Below, piece after piece: positions 1 to 12,640 of a stretch of DNA of 64,000 nt; position 1 is the first letter of the stretch; every line of letters begins with the position of its first letter. The notes beneath the pieces are model-generated. The model worked only from the letters and a program-made list of their open reading frames with translations. It had not been told where the DNA came from and made no database searches. A program made the position numbers and the translations under genes. Origin of the DNA: Gerris lacustris (Eukaryota > Arthropoda > Insecta > Hemiptera > Gerridae); contig OX578286.1 in the NCBI GenBank assembly GCA_951217055.1, positions 17,493,102-17,557,101 of the forward strand, in the 5' to 3' direction.

Positions 1-364
1 GTACAATTAACCTGTATATAAAGTGAACCATAGCAATGTGAGCTATCATAACGCAGTTATAACTTGATATCACATACGTTGCTGTTTGTTTACCTGTGCA
101 GGTTTCTTGTTATATACCGCAACGCGAATGGCCTTCAGTATATAATCAAATCATATTATCTATTAACAATATTTTTTTACGATACGTGAATTTTAACAGG
201 GTTCGAAAGAGGTGAGGTAGGTATGAATGAAGAGCATTAACGAACTAGTAGAGTCAATAATGAAAAAATACAAGATCACATATTCACATCGAGAGGGTGT
301 GTAAAGTAGCTGATCCCCAGTCCTATAATAACCTAATGCTATGGTTGATACGATCGTAAAAAAT

Positions 365-897
365 GACGCGATTGCCCCGATTCCAAAAAAGTGGTTTTTA
401 AAAAATGTCAGTCTCTTGTTTGCCGTCTGTGAAGACGCGTGGAGACTAAACTACTAGGCCGATTTTGACGAAATTTGGCATTCATGTTCAGAAAAATCAT
501 AACCTGAGGCGAAATCGAGAAATGAATTTTAGCACCAAATTTGGGGGGCGCTACTCCCTAAAAACTTAAAAAACAATTATTTCTCGAAAATGATTCCTAT
601 ACGATTTTGATTTACAAATTTATAAAATATAGTCCATTTAAATACGAATCTAACTATATAAGCCGTTTTCCCGGAAAAATCTAGTTCCAGAAAAAATAGC
701 TTTAAAGGCGGACGGAGACAGGCCTGGGGTTCGATTCCCCGCCAAGGAGAAGTTATTTTTATGATAAATTTGGATGAATTATTCTTTAATACATATACCA
801 ACGAAAACTCGAAAACTAATAAATGAATAAACACTAAGCTAAGTAATTATGAACTCATATATGAGGAAGTTTGTCTGAGTTGTCTCGGACGGATTTT
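365..897 (+). repeat. Interspersed repeat family R1, copy 1
   Basis: One of at least six long copies in this window. Shared order: ccaaaaaagtggtttttaaa, then gccgattttgacgaaatttg, ttcagaaaaatcat, atttctcgaaaa, atttaaatacgaatc, a tRNA-like T-arm (GGGG-TTCGATT-CCCC at about 727-741), then tttgtctgagttgtctcgga. No long ORF. The T-arm suggests an internal RNA polymerase III B box, so a SINE-type origin is possible. Confidence 0.8.
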
Positions 898-1559
898 TCA
901 TAATAAGCTTTCATTTTAATTAAATATTTTATTTTATTTACAAAATAAAAAGATACATAATATTAAGAAATAATGTAGCAAAGTATGGCGGTGTTTAACA
1001 AAAAGTTCATCGCACTGTTAATCTACCTAATATCTGGAGTGGTTCAAGGGAGTTTAGAGCTAGTGGAATGGTCTGTTGGCGCCGGTCAGGGTTCGAGGTC
1101 GAATTCTGTTTTCACGGTCTCTCCCACCTTCCACCATTGACTCTCCTTGGCTTTCCCCAGAGTAGCTGAAGGCAGGTCGTGTCCATGTCGTGCACGCAAT
1201 GCCCAATATCGTGCTATCTTAACATTACAAACCTCCTGTTGTCACTATGGAATTTTCGTAATGGCTTAAGATTACTTTAAAAGAATCCTCTAACGTCTAA
1301 AGTAATGGTTCAATTCAGGGACGTGTTCTAATAAATATTTAGAACTGTCATTAAAAGAACCATCTATATACATTAATGGATCACTACATTAAAGTATCCG
1401 AAAGAAATGGTAGATTAAAATAGAATAGAAATAAAATAAACATTTTGATCGGCACTTCTTTAGACTGTTACTCTCCTTATTAAAAAAAATTGGTAAGGCG
1501 TCAATCTCACGTAAAAAGGGTTTCGTTGGTATTGTGAACACAAAATTAGTAAGGGGGGA

Positions 1560-2330
1560 GGGGAGAAAAGTTTTGATTTTTTTTTGACAAAATGGCGCGC
1601 AAAATTCAATGTTAACATCAAGAGTTATACATTTTTGAAATCTACTCTTCAATACCTTTCATTTGATACCCCACTCAAAATTAAAAAAAAAAGAAATCGG
1701 ATAACATGAATTATCCGCCATCTTGGATTTCCAGTAAATCAGATCAAATTGATAATCTTATTTTTTCTATGGCCCAGCAGACCGCACATTTTGCATATTT
1801 TTCTATATTTTTAGTAACAGCGGAAATACGATTTTAGGGGGGGGGGGGGGGGGGGCACGCAAAATTTCGATGTTTTTTAACAAAATGGCGCCGAAAATTA
1901 AGCACTATCCCTAAGTGGTATATATATTTCTATTCTACTCTTCAATACCTTTCATTTGATACCCCACTCAAAATTTAAAAAAAAAATGTTTTTTTTCGAG
2001 TGACATGAATTATCCGCCATCTTGGATTTCCAGTAAATCAGATCAAATTGCTAATCTTATTTTTTCTATGGCCCAGCAGACCACACATTTTGCAAATTTT
2101 TCTATATTTTTAGTAATAGCGGAAATGCGATTTTAGGGGGGGGGGACACGCAAAATTTCGATGTTTTTTGACAAAATGGCGCTGAAAATTAAGCACTATC
2201 CCTAAGTGGTATATATATTTCTATTCTACTCTTCAATACCTTTCATTTGATACCCCACTCAAAATTTAATTTTTTTTTTTTTTTCGCGACGTGAATTATC
2301 CGCCATTTTGAATTTGAACTGCTGATAATA
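1560..2330. repeat. ~292-bp direct tandem repeat (family R7), ~2.7 units, with poly-G
   Basis: The anchor ctactcttcaatacctttca recurs at 1642, 1935 and 2226 (spacings 293 and 291). Each unit also has acaaaatggcgc, gaattatccgccatcttgga and atggcccagcagacc. G runs of about 19 and 10 bases (1837-1855 and near 2136) mark the unit ends. No coding potential. Confidence 0.85.
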
Positions 2331-2506
2331 TTGAGTTCGCTATATTTTTCCTGTGTGCGCGTCAAAACGATCTTTTATACTGGAAAGTTTCACGTTTTTA
2401 TCTCTTTTGGTTCAAAAGTTATTGGAACCGTACAGAGTGACAGACAGACACAGGAACGAAACTATAAGGGTTTCTTTTTTTTGGTTTTACCAACGAAACC
2501 CTAAAA
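2331..2506 (+). repeat. R7 end with gggtttc...gaaaccct motif
   Basis: Continues the repeat through cagagtgacagacagacaca and a small inverted pair (agggtttctttt / accaacgaaaccctaaaa). The same ending, reversed, occurs near 23850 and 42165, so it marks one end of the family. Confidence 0.6.
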
Positions 2507-2690
2507 AGGGAAGTAACAATCTAAAGAAGATGTACAGAATGATCTTCTTTACACTGTTACTCCCCTTATAAAAACAGAAGTGTGATATTCCATTGTCTCA
2601 AAGTACATTGGACTAAACAGTGGTCCTTAATAGTTATTTGTGTAATTTATATTCTAAAAAAAACGTAGGGGTGTAACAATCTAAAGAAGT
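2507..2690 (+). mobile_element. hAT-type MITE (family M1), left-truncated
   Basis: Has the family core (cttctttacactgttactcc, tgtgatattccattgtc, acattggactaaaca) and the right end gtaacaatctaaagaagtacc. The outer left terminal repeat is missing. Confidence 0.7.
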
Positions 2691-2884
2691 ACCAATTAAT
2701 CGACAGACATTTTATTAAAAGACAAATAAAAATAAAAAAATCTGAAAGACAAACTCGAACTAAAACTTAATCATACTAATAGTAAAGACTTAATTAAAAC
2801 ACAATGAGTATATATTTTAATAAATTAACTTTTAAACACATTTTAACAGAGTTCAACAGGTGGTTTCTAAATTAGTTTTATTTT

Positions 2885-3060
2885 GATCGATATCTCAAAA
2901 AACTAGATTTTTCTCGGGAAAACGACTTATACAGCTAGATTGTATTTAATAGTTCGTATATTAAGTTGTCTTTTTAAAATCATAATTGTTTGTACAGTTT
3001 TCATGAAATCATTTATTTTACTTTTTTCGGAGTTTTTGAAGGGTGCTACCCTAAACAATG
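2885..3060 (-). repeat. R1 fragment
   Basis: Retains in reverse order the R1 pieces ctagatttttctcgggaaaa, the linker to atgaaatcatttat and gtttttgaagggtgctaccct. Both ends are missing. Confidence 0.65.
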
Positions 3061-3109
3061 TCAAATTAAAGTGATCTTTAAAGTCGGGAATTAAAACAAA
3101 ATCGAAACA

Positions 3110-3570
3110 CTATTTCTACACAGGAGACACTATAAAGAAGAAGGATTTGAAAAAGAATTTTGATTTAGGTTTCGTAGTTGATGATCTACGGTTCTACACA
3201 GAAGACGACAAATTGACGTTTTGGGAAGAATCAAGAGATCTTAAAGTCGATTCGTTAAACTCAAAAACATAGTTCTACACGGAAGACACTCTAAGGACTA
3301 CAATCGCACTTTATTTAATCGGTTCCGTAATTAAGGTTCCATTTATCTGCACAGAAGACACAGTAAGGACTACAAGCGCACTTTTTTTAATCGGTTCCGT
3401 AGATCAGGATCCACCTATCTGCACAGAAGACACTCTGGAGACTACAAACTGGTGTTGTTCCACCTATCTGCACAGAAGACACTATGGAGACTACAAACTG
3501 GTGTTGTTTTAATCGGTTCCGTAGATCAGGATCCACCTATCTGCACAGAAGACACTCTGAGGACTACAAA
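3110..3570. repeat. Degenerate tandem repeat, ~73-bp unit
   Basis: The anchor ctgcacagaagacac occurs at about 3347, 3419, 3468 and 3541 (spacings 72, 49 and 73), with one shortened unit. Older diverged units precede (ttctacacggaagacac). Each contains taatcggttccgtagatc. Confidence 0.8.
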
Positions 3571-3599
3571 TGAACCAAAAAAAGGTCAATTTGTAAAAA

Positions 3600-5400
3600 A
3601 AATCGGTTACGTAGGTTAAGTGGAGGATGAAAGGACCATAAAAATGAGAATCCATTAAAATAAAATTTCCGTGATAACAAAATACTTTCTCTACGACATA
3701 CTGATAAAATATGATACAATTTTAAAAACTTTAATTCACAATCAAATGTATCAACACTTGTAGAAGAAGTAGTGAAGTGAATAAATTCGAAGTGACTTAA
3801 ACTTAAAAGAAAGTTGTAGTCTCGTAACTTTATAGATTTGACAATACACTAATAGCGTTCATCTCTCGTGTTTTATTTAGTATTCAAGCTTTACTAATTA
3901 CTAATCATAGCAATCAGTAACATCCTCGAAGTTAGATTGTGAGATGGGAACTTTCTAAAAGCTTTTAATCAGCAACAGAAAAACGTAAAAAAAAACCTTT
4001 TGCGAGAATCAATCGTTCTATAAACTTTGAAATTGGTTTCGTTTGCCGAGTTTGATTCTGAGCCGTACCAGGCACAGAATTAAATGAAACAAAAAAAAAA
4101 AAAAAAAAAAATGGAATAATAAAAACAAAACAAACAAATGAATCATTAAATGATATTATCGAGACTGGCGGTGTTATTCCCCTCCACGCATTATACCTTA
4201 TCAGTAACAAGTTCCGAGTATTGTATACGCTATACTGTTATACACAGTGGGTAGAGAGTAACATCAGACTACAGGATAGCGTCTGAACGATAGCAAAACT
4301 ACAGGACTAGGGGGGGGGGGGGGGGGGTATTACGAGACAATAACACTATGGGAGAAGTCTGGCGCCCAATGCCAATTCAACATAGAAGTTAACATACAAA
4401 GCTTTGTCCTTCCCAACAAACACAGATTTTGTTACGATAAAAACCAAAACTAAATTTGCTGCATCAGCTTGAAAAAAACAACAACATATAACCACATTTC
4501 CATTTTGAAACAACTGTGTGACCGATGAGATTGAAATGAGTCTTCTAACGGGTTAGTAATAACTTTAAGTTAATTATAACTGTGTTTTCAATTTAAACGG
4601 GTGATTAAATGCGGCGCTAATGACCACCTCATTATACCAACTAAACAACACTATAAACAGATATATTATCTATATCTGTAAAACCCCGAAACTACCTAGG
4701 TTGACTTCACCTCATTTTAATCTATTCTTTATATAAACATTTACTCTATATCCTAGAACTATCTCTTCACATGAATAAACTAATTACACCGCATATCTTT
4801 CGATTACTTAAAGGTGGGTTCATAACCTGCATTTTTTACGCGCTTGAGATTATCTATAGGCTGTTAAGAAAAGTAGGTTCCAAACCAACTTTCTCGCGTT
4901 AAAGCTAACCTGAATGAAACCTTCCCGTCCTTTTTCCTTTTGATTAAATTTTTGATTTAATTTTTCGAATCATCCATTTACATAGTAAATATTAAATGGG
5001 CACTTGTTTTTCATTTTTAGAATGTTACTATTGTCTTTTTATAATATATTTGGTTTGTTTATAACCTGAACGGAACACTGCGCAAGTGCACAAAGAAGAA
5101 AGAGTGGGGGAAAACTCTCAGTGACGTATTCATGGCTTCATGAATGTATTTTTATCTATAAAGCCCAAACGCGCGTAAAAAGTATGCTATGAACCACTTT
5201 AATAGCACTTTTTAGATCTTTACTCTAGTTTTGTGTGATTCCATATCTTGAAATGGATCTCTAAATCTTAGTTACCTTTATCTCACTCAATCTATAGTTT
5301 ATATTATAGATATTTAATATTTAATCTACATTAAAGCGGTGTATCTTTGTCTACCTTCGAAATATTCGTCTCACATAGTCTATACATTATATACGTCATA
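3600..5400. other. No gene seen; AT-rich DNA
   Basis: Contains an A run near 4090, an 18-base G run (4310-4327) and scattered short repeats of the type atctatagtttatattatag. ORFs here are short and low complexity. Confidence 0.5.
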
Positions 5401-5406
5401 AACAAA

Positions 5407-5733
5407 CAGCTTGGGTTTCCGGTGAAATCCGCGTCACAAAGGGGTTGAAATCCGACGTTTCACTTCCACTACTGGAAGCATCTTCAGGGGTGTGGTGCAT
5501 CGTGGTGTAGACAAAAAAAAGGATCACCCCGAGTACTGGAACACCCAGGTACAATCTACGTTATAGGAAACCAGTATAAATACGCCATTCTTCTCTCCAG
5601 TCGTCAGTATACCCTGTGTTTGCTTCGAGTCACACCACGATGCACCACACCCCTAAAGATGCTTCCAGTAGTGGAAGCGAAACGTCTGATTTCAACCCCT
5701 ACGTGACGCGGATTTCACCGGAAACCCAAGCTG
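5407..5733. repeat. Inverted repeat with ~100-bp arms
   Basis: The left arm (5407 to about 5510, from cagcttgggtttccggtgaa) is mirrored by the right arm (about 5630-5733, ending ggaaacccaagctg), with a spacer near 120 bp. Each arm includes a hairpin-forming motif (ctgaagatgcttccagtagt in reverse on the left, slightly mutated on the right). The 64-codon ORF at 5616 is a by-product. Confidence 0.85.
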
Positions 5734-6286
5734 TTTATGACGAATCTATCCGCGGAAGCCTATATTTACTCTTATCTAGAGTAATGCTATCTCGTGACAT
5801 GATTTCCTAACCAACCCTCGATATCTTCAGCTAACTCAATCTATACTTTATACTATAGATCTTTAATCTATATAAGAGTGATGCTATGTCTTGTCATGAA
5901 TTCTTTACATTATGTAGATTATGAAGTCAAGCTAGCTCTAGACATGATTTCATAACTAACCCTCGATATCTTAAGGCTGGTTTAGACGATCAACATGGTT
6001 GTAAGCCATGTTGCCAATATGGTAAGTTGAAGTCAATGTTTATCGTCGGTGGATAGGTTAGAGGTTGAAATTTTATGTTGGTCTAGAGGTTGGAGTAAAA
6101 TTAAAAAAAAATCATGTGGGATGAGCTTCCTCTCCACATAATTCATGATAGCATACCGATGAATAACAATTCTTCACTCATTTTAAACCCAAAAACCTCC
6201 CCCCAACAAACTGTAGTACACCTTTGTCAAAAATCAATGTCTGTGATAATTGTTGTCAACTTAAATATAACTCTAAATACATCATT

Positions 6287-6291
<5 letters not shown>

Positions 6292-6381
<90 letters not shown>
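6292..6381. repeat. (TA)n microsatellite, ~90 bp
   Basis: Uninterrupted alternating AT. It causes the low-complexity isoleucine-tyrosine ORF across this spot. Confidence 0.98.
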
Positions 6382-6384
<3 letters not shown>

Positions 6385-6779
6385 CTCAATTAGGAATAAA
6401 GAAATATAACTTGCCATTAAAAGTAACTTTATTGTATAAAGCAGGATTTTAACCTCTAGTAGTCATTTTCTTAGTCAGTGACGACGAATATAAATGTAAA
6501 ATAGAAAGGGCGTGATTTTAAACCCCTGAGTCAATCCCTACATTGATTCTCTATTTAGCAGTTCTGCTACAAGTACTGAAGACAATTACTAGTGGTTGAA
6601 AACCAGCTTTCTACTATAAAGTTACTTCTAGTGGAGAGACATCTTCCTTTATTCCTTTAATCATGTAATGCTCTTCTATAGAAAAAAATTATCTCTGTAT
6701 TAGTCATTTTCTACCAACAATATAAAAATGATAAAAGTATTACTCATTAATATTATTAAAAGAGACTATTAACAGATAA

Positions 6780-7010
6780 AGAGTTTCGTAGAATAGATAA
6801 AGGTAGAATCTTGTCCCGTCCTAAAATTACAATTTAAATTTGAAGCTAACGTTTCCGCGAGCGTTGCACGCGAACTCTTGGACGGCTAAAGAACTTAGTT
6901 GTCAGACGCACTTGGACTGAGCATTGGTAAAAGGAACATTTATACCGAATTTCAACTAAATCGGTTAACTATTGGTTAGAATGTGCTTTTCCGATGACCA
7001 CACCCGTGAA
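6780..7010 (+). repeat. Family R5 fragment
   Basis: Shares with 13740-13920 the run aatcttgtcccgtcct, cgcgagcgttgcacgcgaac, tcttggacgg and accgaatttcaactaaatcg. The outer ends are not seen. Confidence 0.7.
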
Positions 7011-7151
7011 AACTGAGAGTGATCGAGACAGGGTCATGGGGCTGGGGCTAGAGGGCCTAGAACATTGAGCATAGGGCCTAAGGCTTGTGACCTAAACCTG
7101 GGGCCAGCGGCCCGGAAGAATGAGCCTGGAGCCAGGAAAAGTAGGTATTTG

Positions 7152-7371
7152 GGCAATTCTTTAGATCATTACTCCCCTTATAAAAAAAACAGAGGGGAGT
7201 AACAATCTAAAGAAGGAGTATGGAATGATCTTCTTTAGACTGTTACTTCTCTTATAAAATCAGAAGTGTGATATTCCTTTGTCCCAAAGTAAATTGGACT
7301 AAACACCCCTTTGTCTTAATATTCTAAAAAAAAAAAAAAAACATAGGGGAGAAACAATCTAAAGAAGTACC
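7152..7371. mobile_element. hAT-type MITE (family M1) with 8-bp target duplication
   Basis: Begins ggcaattctttag and ends ctaaagaagtacc, so the terminal repeats are about 24 bp. Flanked by identical 8-bp duplications ggtatttg at 7144-7151 and 7372-7379. Eight-base duplications are the signature of hAT transposition. It is 220 bp, with no ORF. Confidence 0.9.
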
Positions 7372-7654
7372 GGTATTTGTACACCACAAAAGAACGTACT
7401 TAACCATAAATAGAATATCTTAATGACATTGACATTAGGAAAAGCATAATCTATATTTTATAGATTCGGACTTAGTCTATAAATAATATAGGGGTGCAGA
7501 GGGCGTAGTGGCGTTATTTATTTAAGTTATCGTCGGACACGTAAACGTTAACGTTACTGACAGAGAAACAAACAAAAAACCGACGAAAAGACAGGTTGCA
7601 TGTTTAGTTGAATAAAAGCCCGCTTACACTGGGTTCAACTAAGAGGGCCTAGAG

Positions 7655-8680
7655 AAAGGTTTATAGAGTAGAAGGTAGTGTCATTCTGTCTGTTCTATTC
7701 TATACAGCTTGAGTCTAGTAGGACACGGCGTGTAGAGTAAAAAGGTGGTGTCATTCTGTTTGTTTCTATTCTATTCACCTTGGGTATAGGACAAGATGTA
7801 TAGAGTAGAAAGGGAGTGTCATTCTGTCTGTTCTATTCTATACAGCTTGAGTCTAGTAGGACACGACGTATAGAGTAAAAAGGTGGTGTCATTCTGTTTG
7901 TTTCTATTCTATTCACCTTGGGTATAGGACAAGATGTATAGAGTAGAAAGGGAGTGTCATTCTGTCTGTTCTATTCTATACAGCTTGAGTCTAGTAGGAC
8001 ACGACGTGTAGAGTAAAAAGGTGGTGTCATTCTGTTTGTTTCTATTCTATTCACCTTGGGTATAGGACAAGATGTATAGAGTAGAAAGGGAGTGTCATTC
8101 TGTCTGTTCTATTCTATACAGCTTGAGTCTAGTAGGACACGACGTATAGAGTAAAAAGGTGGTGTCATTCTGTTTGTTTCTATTCTATTCACCTTGGGTA
8201 TAGGACAAGATGTATAGAGTAGAAAGGGAGTGTCATTCTGTCTGTTCCATTCTATACAGCTTGAGTCTAGTAGGACACGGCGTGTAGAGTAAAAAGGTGG
8301 TGTCATTCTGTTTGTTTCTATTCTATTCACCTTGGGTATAGGACAAGATGTATAGATATAGAGTAGAAAGGTAGTGTCATTCTGTCTGTTTCTCCTCTAA
8401 TACGCCTTGGGTCTATGACAAGATGTATAGAGTAGACAGGGAGTGTCATTCTGTCTGTTCTACTCTATACACCTTGGGTCTATGACAAGAATATATAGAG
8501 TAGAAAAGTAGTGTCAATCTGTCTGTTCTACCCTATACACCTTGGGTCTAGGACAAGAATATATAGAGTAGAAATGTAGTGTCATTCTGTCTGTTGTACT
8601 CTATACACCTTGGGTATAGGACTAGATGTATAGAGTAGAAAGGTAATGTCATTCTGTCTGTTCAACTCTGAAGTAAAGAG
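7655..8680. repeat. Minisatellite with 138-bp higher-order unit built from two ~69-bp subunits
   Basis: cagcttgagtctagtagg recurs at 7705, 7843, 7981, 8119 and 8257, exactly 138 bp apart. Each 138-bp unit holds two related ~69-bp halves (one gtagagtaaaaaggtggtgt, one tagagtagaaagggagtgtc). From about 8340 the array continues as more diverged single ~70-bp units. The minus-strand ORF at 8109-8330 only reflects the repeat. Confidence 0.92.
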
Positions 8681-8995
8681 TGACTGTGAAAATTAGCATG
8701 TTTGTATTCCGTTACCGAAAAGCTTCCGCTGTGGTCGTGCTAAGCTACAATAATGTTCATTTATTCATCATATTCTTGCTATCTGCAAACACCGAGTTGA
8801 ACATATTTCATTCTTATTCTTATCTCATGGCATTGTCTCACAGCACATTCGTATCCTAACTCATAATTTAAGTAGAATCATCCAAACTTGTATACTTGTA
8901 CGATTCTAGATAATTCCCCCTCCCTAAAATAGCCCTAAGCTATAAATCCTCTTAGTCCTTTCCACATAATTGATTTAAGATTGTAATGTTTTCTT

Positions 8996-9148
8996 GCTTC
9001 TTTCTGTCTCTCCTTTCCCAATCAATATTTTTCCCTCTCTCTCTTTCCCTCTTTCCTTTCTCAAATAATATTTTCTCTCTCTTTCCTTTTTTCAAATAAT
9101 ATTTTCTATCTCTCCCTCTCTCTCCCCCGATATTTTTCCCTCTCTCTC

Positions 9149-9182
<34 letters not shown>

Positions 9183-9950
9183 CTCAATCAAAATTTTTCC
9201 CTGTCTCTCTCTATTTTTCAAGCGCAATATTTTATCCTTTCTCTCTCACTCCCTCTCTCCTTTCTCATATTTTCTCTATTTCTCTATCTCTTTCCTTTCT
9301 CAAATATTGTTTTTTTTCTTTCTCCCTCACTTTTTTCTCAATCAATATTTTTTTCCTCTACCTCTCTCCCTCTCTCCTTTCTCAAATAATATTCTCTCTC
9401 TCTCTCTCCTTTCTCAAATAATATTCTCTCTCTCTCTCTCCTTTCTCAAATAATATTTGCTGTCTCTCTTTCTCTCCCTCTCTCTCCACCGATATTTTTC
9501 CCTCTATCTCTCTCCCTCTCTCTCTCTTATCTCAATCAAAAATTTTCCCTGTCTCTCTCTATTTTTCAAGCAATATTTTTTCCTTCCTCTCTCTCTCCCT
9601 TTCTCCTTTCTCATATTTTCTGTATTTCTCTATCTCCTTCCTTTCTCAAATATTTTTTTTTATTTCTTTCTATCTCACTTTTTTCTCAATCAATATTTTT
9701 TCCTCTCTCTCCTTTCTGAAGTAATATTCTCTCTCTCTCTCTCTCTCTCCTTTCTTAAATAATATTCTCCCTCTCTCTCCTTTCTCAATCAATGTTTTTC
9801 TCTTTCTCTCTCTCTACTTTCTAAAATAATATTTTCTCACTCTCTCTCTCCTTTCTCAATCAATATTTTTCCTATCTCTCTCTCTCTCTCTTTCTTTTCT
9901 CAATCAATATTTTTCCCTCTCTCTCTCTCTCTCCTTATTCAATCGATATA
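8996..9950. repeat. CT-rich polypyrimidine tract, ~950 bp
   Basis: Short (CT)n runs alternate with linkers such as ctcaatcaatatttttccc and ctcaaataatattttctc. Almost all C and T on the + strand, so the complementary strand is polypurine. ORFs on both strands are simple-sequence artefacts. Confidence 0.95.
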
Positions 9951-10440
9951 TTTTTTTTTATCGAACAAATACAAAGGTTAATAAACCGAACTAAATTTAG
10001 TTTTTATACCAAACGAAAATACCTCAACTGCCAAAAACAAAACATGAACAAATTAAAAATGAAGTAACTTATTTCGTATAGTCCGGCACGCGAATACATT
10101 TTAAATTAAGCAATTGATAATTTGAAACATGATTACAAAAAAGAGGTAAAAATCGCTACAATAGGAAATACAAGTTTAGAATTCTCGGAACTAAGTAATT
10201 GCTACCACTATAATTAAAATTAATAAATAAAATAATCACCTAGCACCTAGCTTCCTCGTGTTCTATTATTGGGCGAATGGTCAGGGTCACATGAATATTA
10301 AAAACAAATGAGATCCCCCCCTGGGTACTATTTCAAGATGTAGTTGAATAGACCATGTTTTGATTTCCAGGGGGTCAAATTTATTTTATATTTAATAATA
10401 AAATTATCATAAATTTCTTCAAAATAGGATAAGGACTTTA
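9951..10440. other. No gene seen; AT-rich DNA
   Basis: Unassigned. Contains cacctagcttcctcgtgttc near 10240, a weak echo of the R4 left end. Confidence 0.45.
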
Positions 10441-10444
10441 AAAA

Positions 10445-10971
10445 ATACTCTGCCAATTAATGTGGCACATAGCTTCCTCGCGTTCTATTTTGTATACTTT
10501 AATGATTTTTTATACTATTAAAAGCTAGTATTTTCAAATTTATTAAATTTTCCCCCGTTTAGTAAAACTATTTAAGGAGCGCAGACGGGTGAAATTAATC
10601 TGGGGCCATCTGCAACAGTGCAAGCTAATTTCGACAAACCATCCAAATTTCATAAAAATCAGATAAACTTTTTTGATGATATAGGTGTAAATAAACGTAT
10701 ATTTGTGCGTATGTGGAAGAGAAATAAATAAGCGCAGAAGGTTGAAACTTATTTGGGACCAACAGTGGGCTAATTTTGACCTACCATACGAATTTCATTA
10801 AAATCGGACGAGTAGTTTTTGTTGGTTTGCAAAATTTGAGCGACAGACAGATACGAAACCAAAAATATTTCCTGATGTCTGTCTTGAATTTTTTTTAAAT
10901 CGGAGATCTAAAAAATGTTCGTTCTTCGGAAGGATCGCATAGCTTCCGTTACCTTCGGTAAGGTCGAAAGC
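10445..10971 (+). repeat. Interspersed repeat family R4, copy 1
   Basis: Left end tactctgccaattaatgtgg followed by cacatagcttcctcgcgttc. The middle has tctggggccatctgcaacag, tttgtgcgtatgtggaagag and a short cgacagacagata run. The right end is a hairpin (cttccgttaccttcggtaag). No coding potential. Another R4 left end starts about 15 bp after it. Confidence 0.82.
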
Positions 10972-10984
10972 AATGTAATGTAAA

Positions 10985-12170
10985 AAAAATACTCTGCCAA
11001 TTAATGTGGCACATAGCTTCCTCGCAAAGAAAAGACCAAATTAAGAAAAATACCTCGATAAACATAATCAAAAAGTTGGAACGGCGCGGCACTGTTCCAG
11101 TAAATATTTAATAAAGTTGAAGAAACTTGAACATTTGTTGGAGAAACAAAGCCTCCAACAAGCACCAAACGTTAGCGCATATATAATTAATTTAATAAAC
11201 AAATATAAAACTGCAACCAAATCGTAGAAACCGCTGTATAAACAGTTTTTTTTATTTTACCCCCCTCAAAACTAAAAATAACACAAAATAGAATATAACA
11301 AAAATTAATCTACTATACAAGAGCTTTTCAACGATATACATCATATTTAAAAGATTAACTTTAACATTTGTACCCCCTGTACTCAGAGGTACCAGTTATA
11401 TTTTTAAAAAACAAATAATACAAAAGGGCATTCATTTAACTAATAAATACATATATATAAAAAACCTTATATCAAAAAAGTATTTAAACCCTTTAACCAA
11501 CAACAAAATTATAAATCGGTACAAAAGTATATGTACAAAATTTTTAAAAAATCAACAAATAAAATAGCTTTAATGTACATATCAAGGCCTTTAAAATGAT
11601 ATATGACACAATATTAAAAACAAACAAAAGTGGTCACGTGACACGGCGCACGGGAAAAAGTTTACTCTCATGTTCTCAGCAAATAGGATGAACTAATGAA
11701 ATAAAATACACTCAATTTAAAGAGCATTAGTGTGAGATTTAATCGCCGCAATCAGAAATAAAATTGGCCAACTATTATAGAAACTATGGCCATTCAAAGA
11801 CAAAAATGGAAAAAAATAAAACCAAATAATAACAAAATTATCACCATCTTGGGTACAACCGATGATGATACGACAAAAACTCATAGGACTAAAGTTGTAG
11901 ATCTTTTAAAATCAGTCACCACTTGTGCTATCCATTTTCTAATACGACTTACCGTTTAGCCGCAATAAGCCCCCAAACCAGCTTAAAAATCAAGTCACCC
12001 ATTTTTATTTTTTTAAGGGGGGTGGAGGGGGAAAAGTGAACATTTTGTAATTATTTTGGTCCACAATATGGACGTTGCGCGTCGAATGGCGCAAACCACA
12101 AGTCTCTAGCTCTTCTGGAAGTGGGTAAACATTAATGTCAGTCAGTGAGTCAGTTAGCCATGCGGCTTTA
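10985..12170. other. R4 left-end stub, R8 fragment, otherwise unassigned
   Basis: An R4 left end (actctgccaattaatgtggc) is cut off after cttcctcgc near 11029. About 11230-11400 is an inverted match to family R8 (gagcttttcaacgatataca, taccccctgtactcagaggt). The rest is AT-rich with no gene. Confidence 0.5.
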
Positions 12171-12179
12171 TAATATAAG

Positions 12180-12640
12180 ACATTAATTTTGCACGATTTA
12201 AAGTGCGCAGAAGGTTGAAATTAAGCAGATGTTATCTGCAGGCTACTTTCGACAAACCATAAAAATTTCATAAAAATCAGATGATTACTCTTAAAGATAT
12301 GGCTGTAAATAAATGTATGTTTGTGAGCATGTGGATGACAAACAAATAAGCGCAGAACGTTGAAACTTATATGGGACCAACAATGGGCTAATAATGCCCT
12401 ACCATCTAAATTTCATTAAAATTGGACGTGTAGTTTTTAAGATATGGTGGTTCGCAAAAATTGAACGACAGACCGACAGACCGACAGACCGACAGACCGA
12501 CAGACAGACACGGAACCAAAATTGTTCCCTGATGTCTGAAACGGATTTCTGTCTTGGAATTTTTGAAATCGGAGACCTAATATTTTTTCGTTCTTCAGAA
12601 CGATCACATAGCTTCCGTTACCTTCGGTAAGCTCGGAAGC
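12180..12640 (+). repeat. R4 copy with (GACA/GACC)n expansion
   Basis: Lacks the left end. Contains gcgcagaaggttgaaa, ggatgacaaacaaataagcg, an expanded gacagaccgacagaccgaca run and the 3' hairpin ending gctcggaagc. A diverged piece of the same family follows to about 12830. Confidence 0.8.

Noticed and set aside
7655..8680. CRISPR-like array
   Set aside because: Repeats are adjacent units of 69/138 bp without unique spacers, in eukaryotic-type DNA.
8952..9762. Arg/Glu-rich and Ser/Leu-rich ORFs on opposite strands
   Set aside because: Direct translation of the CT-rich simple repeat.
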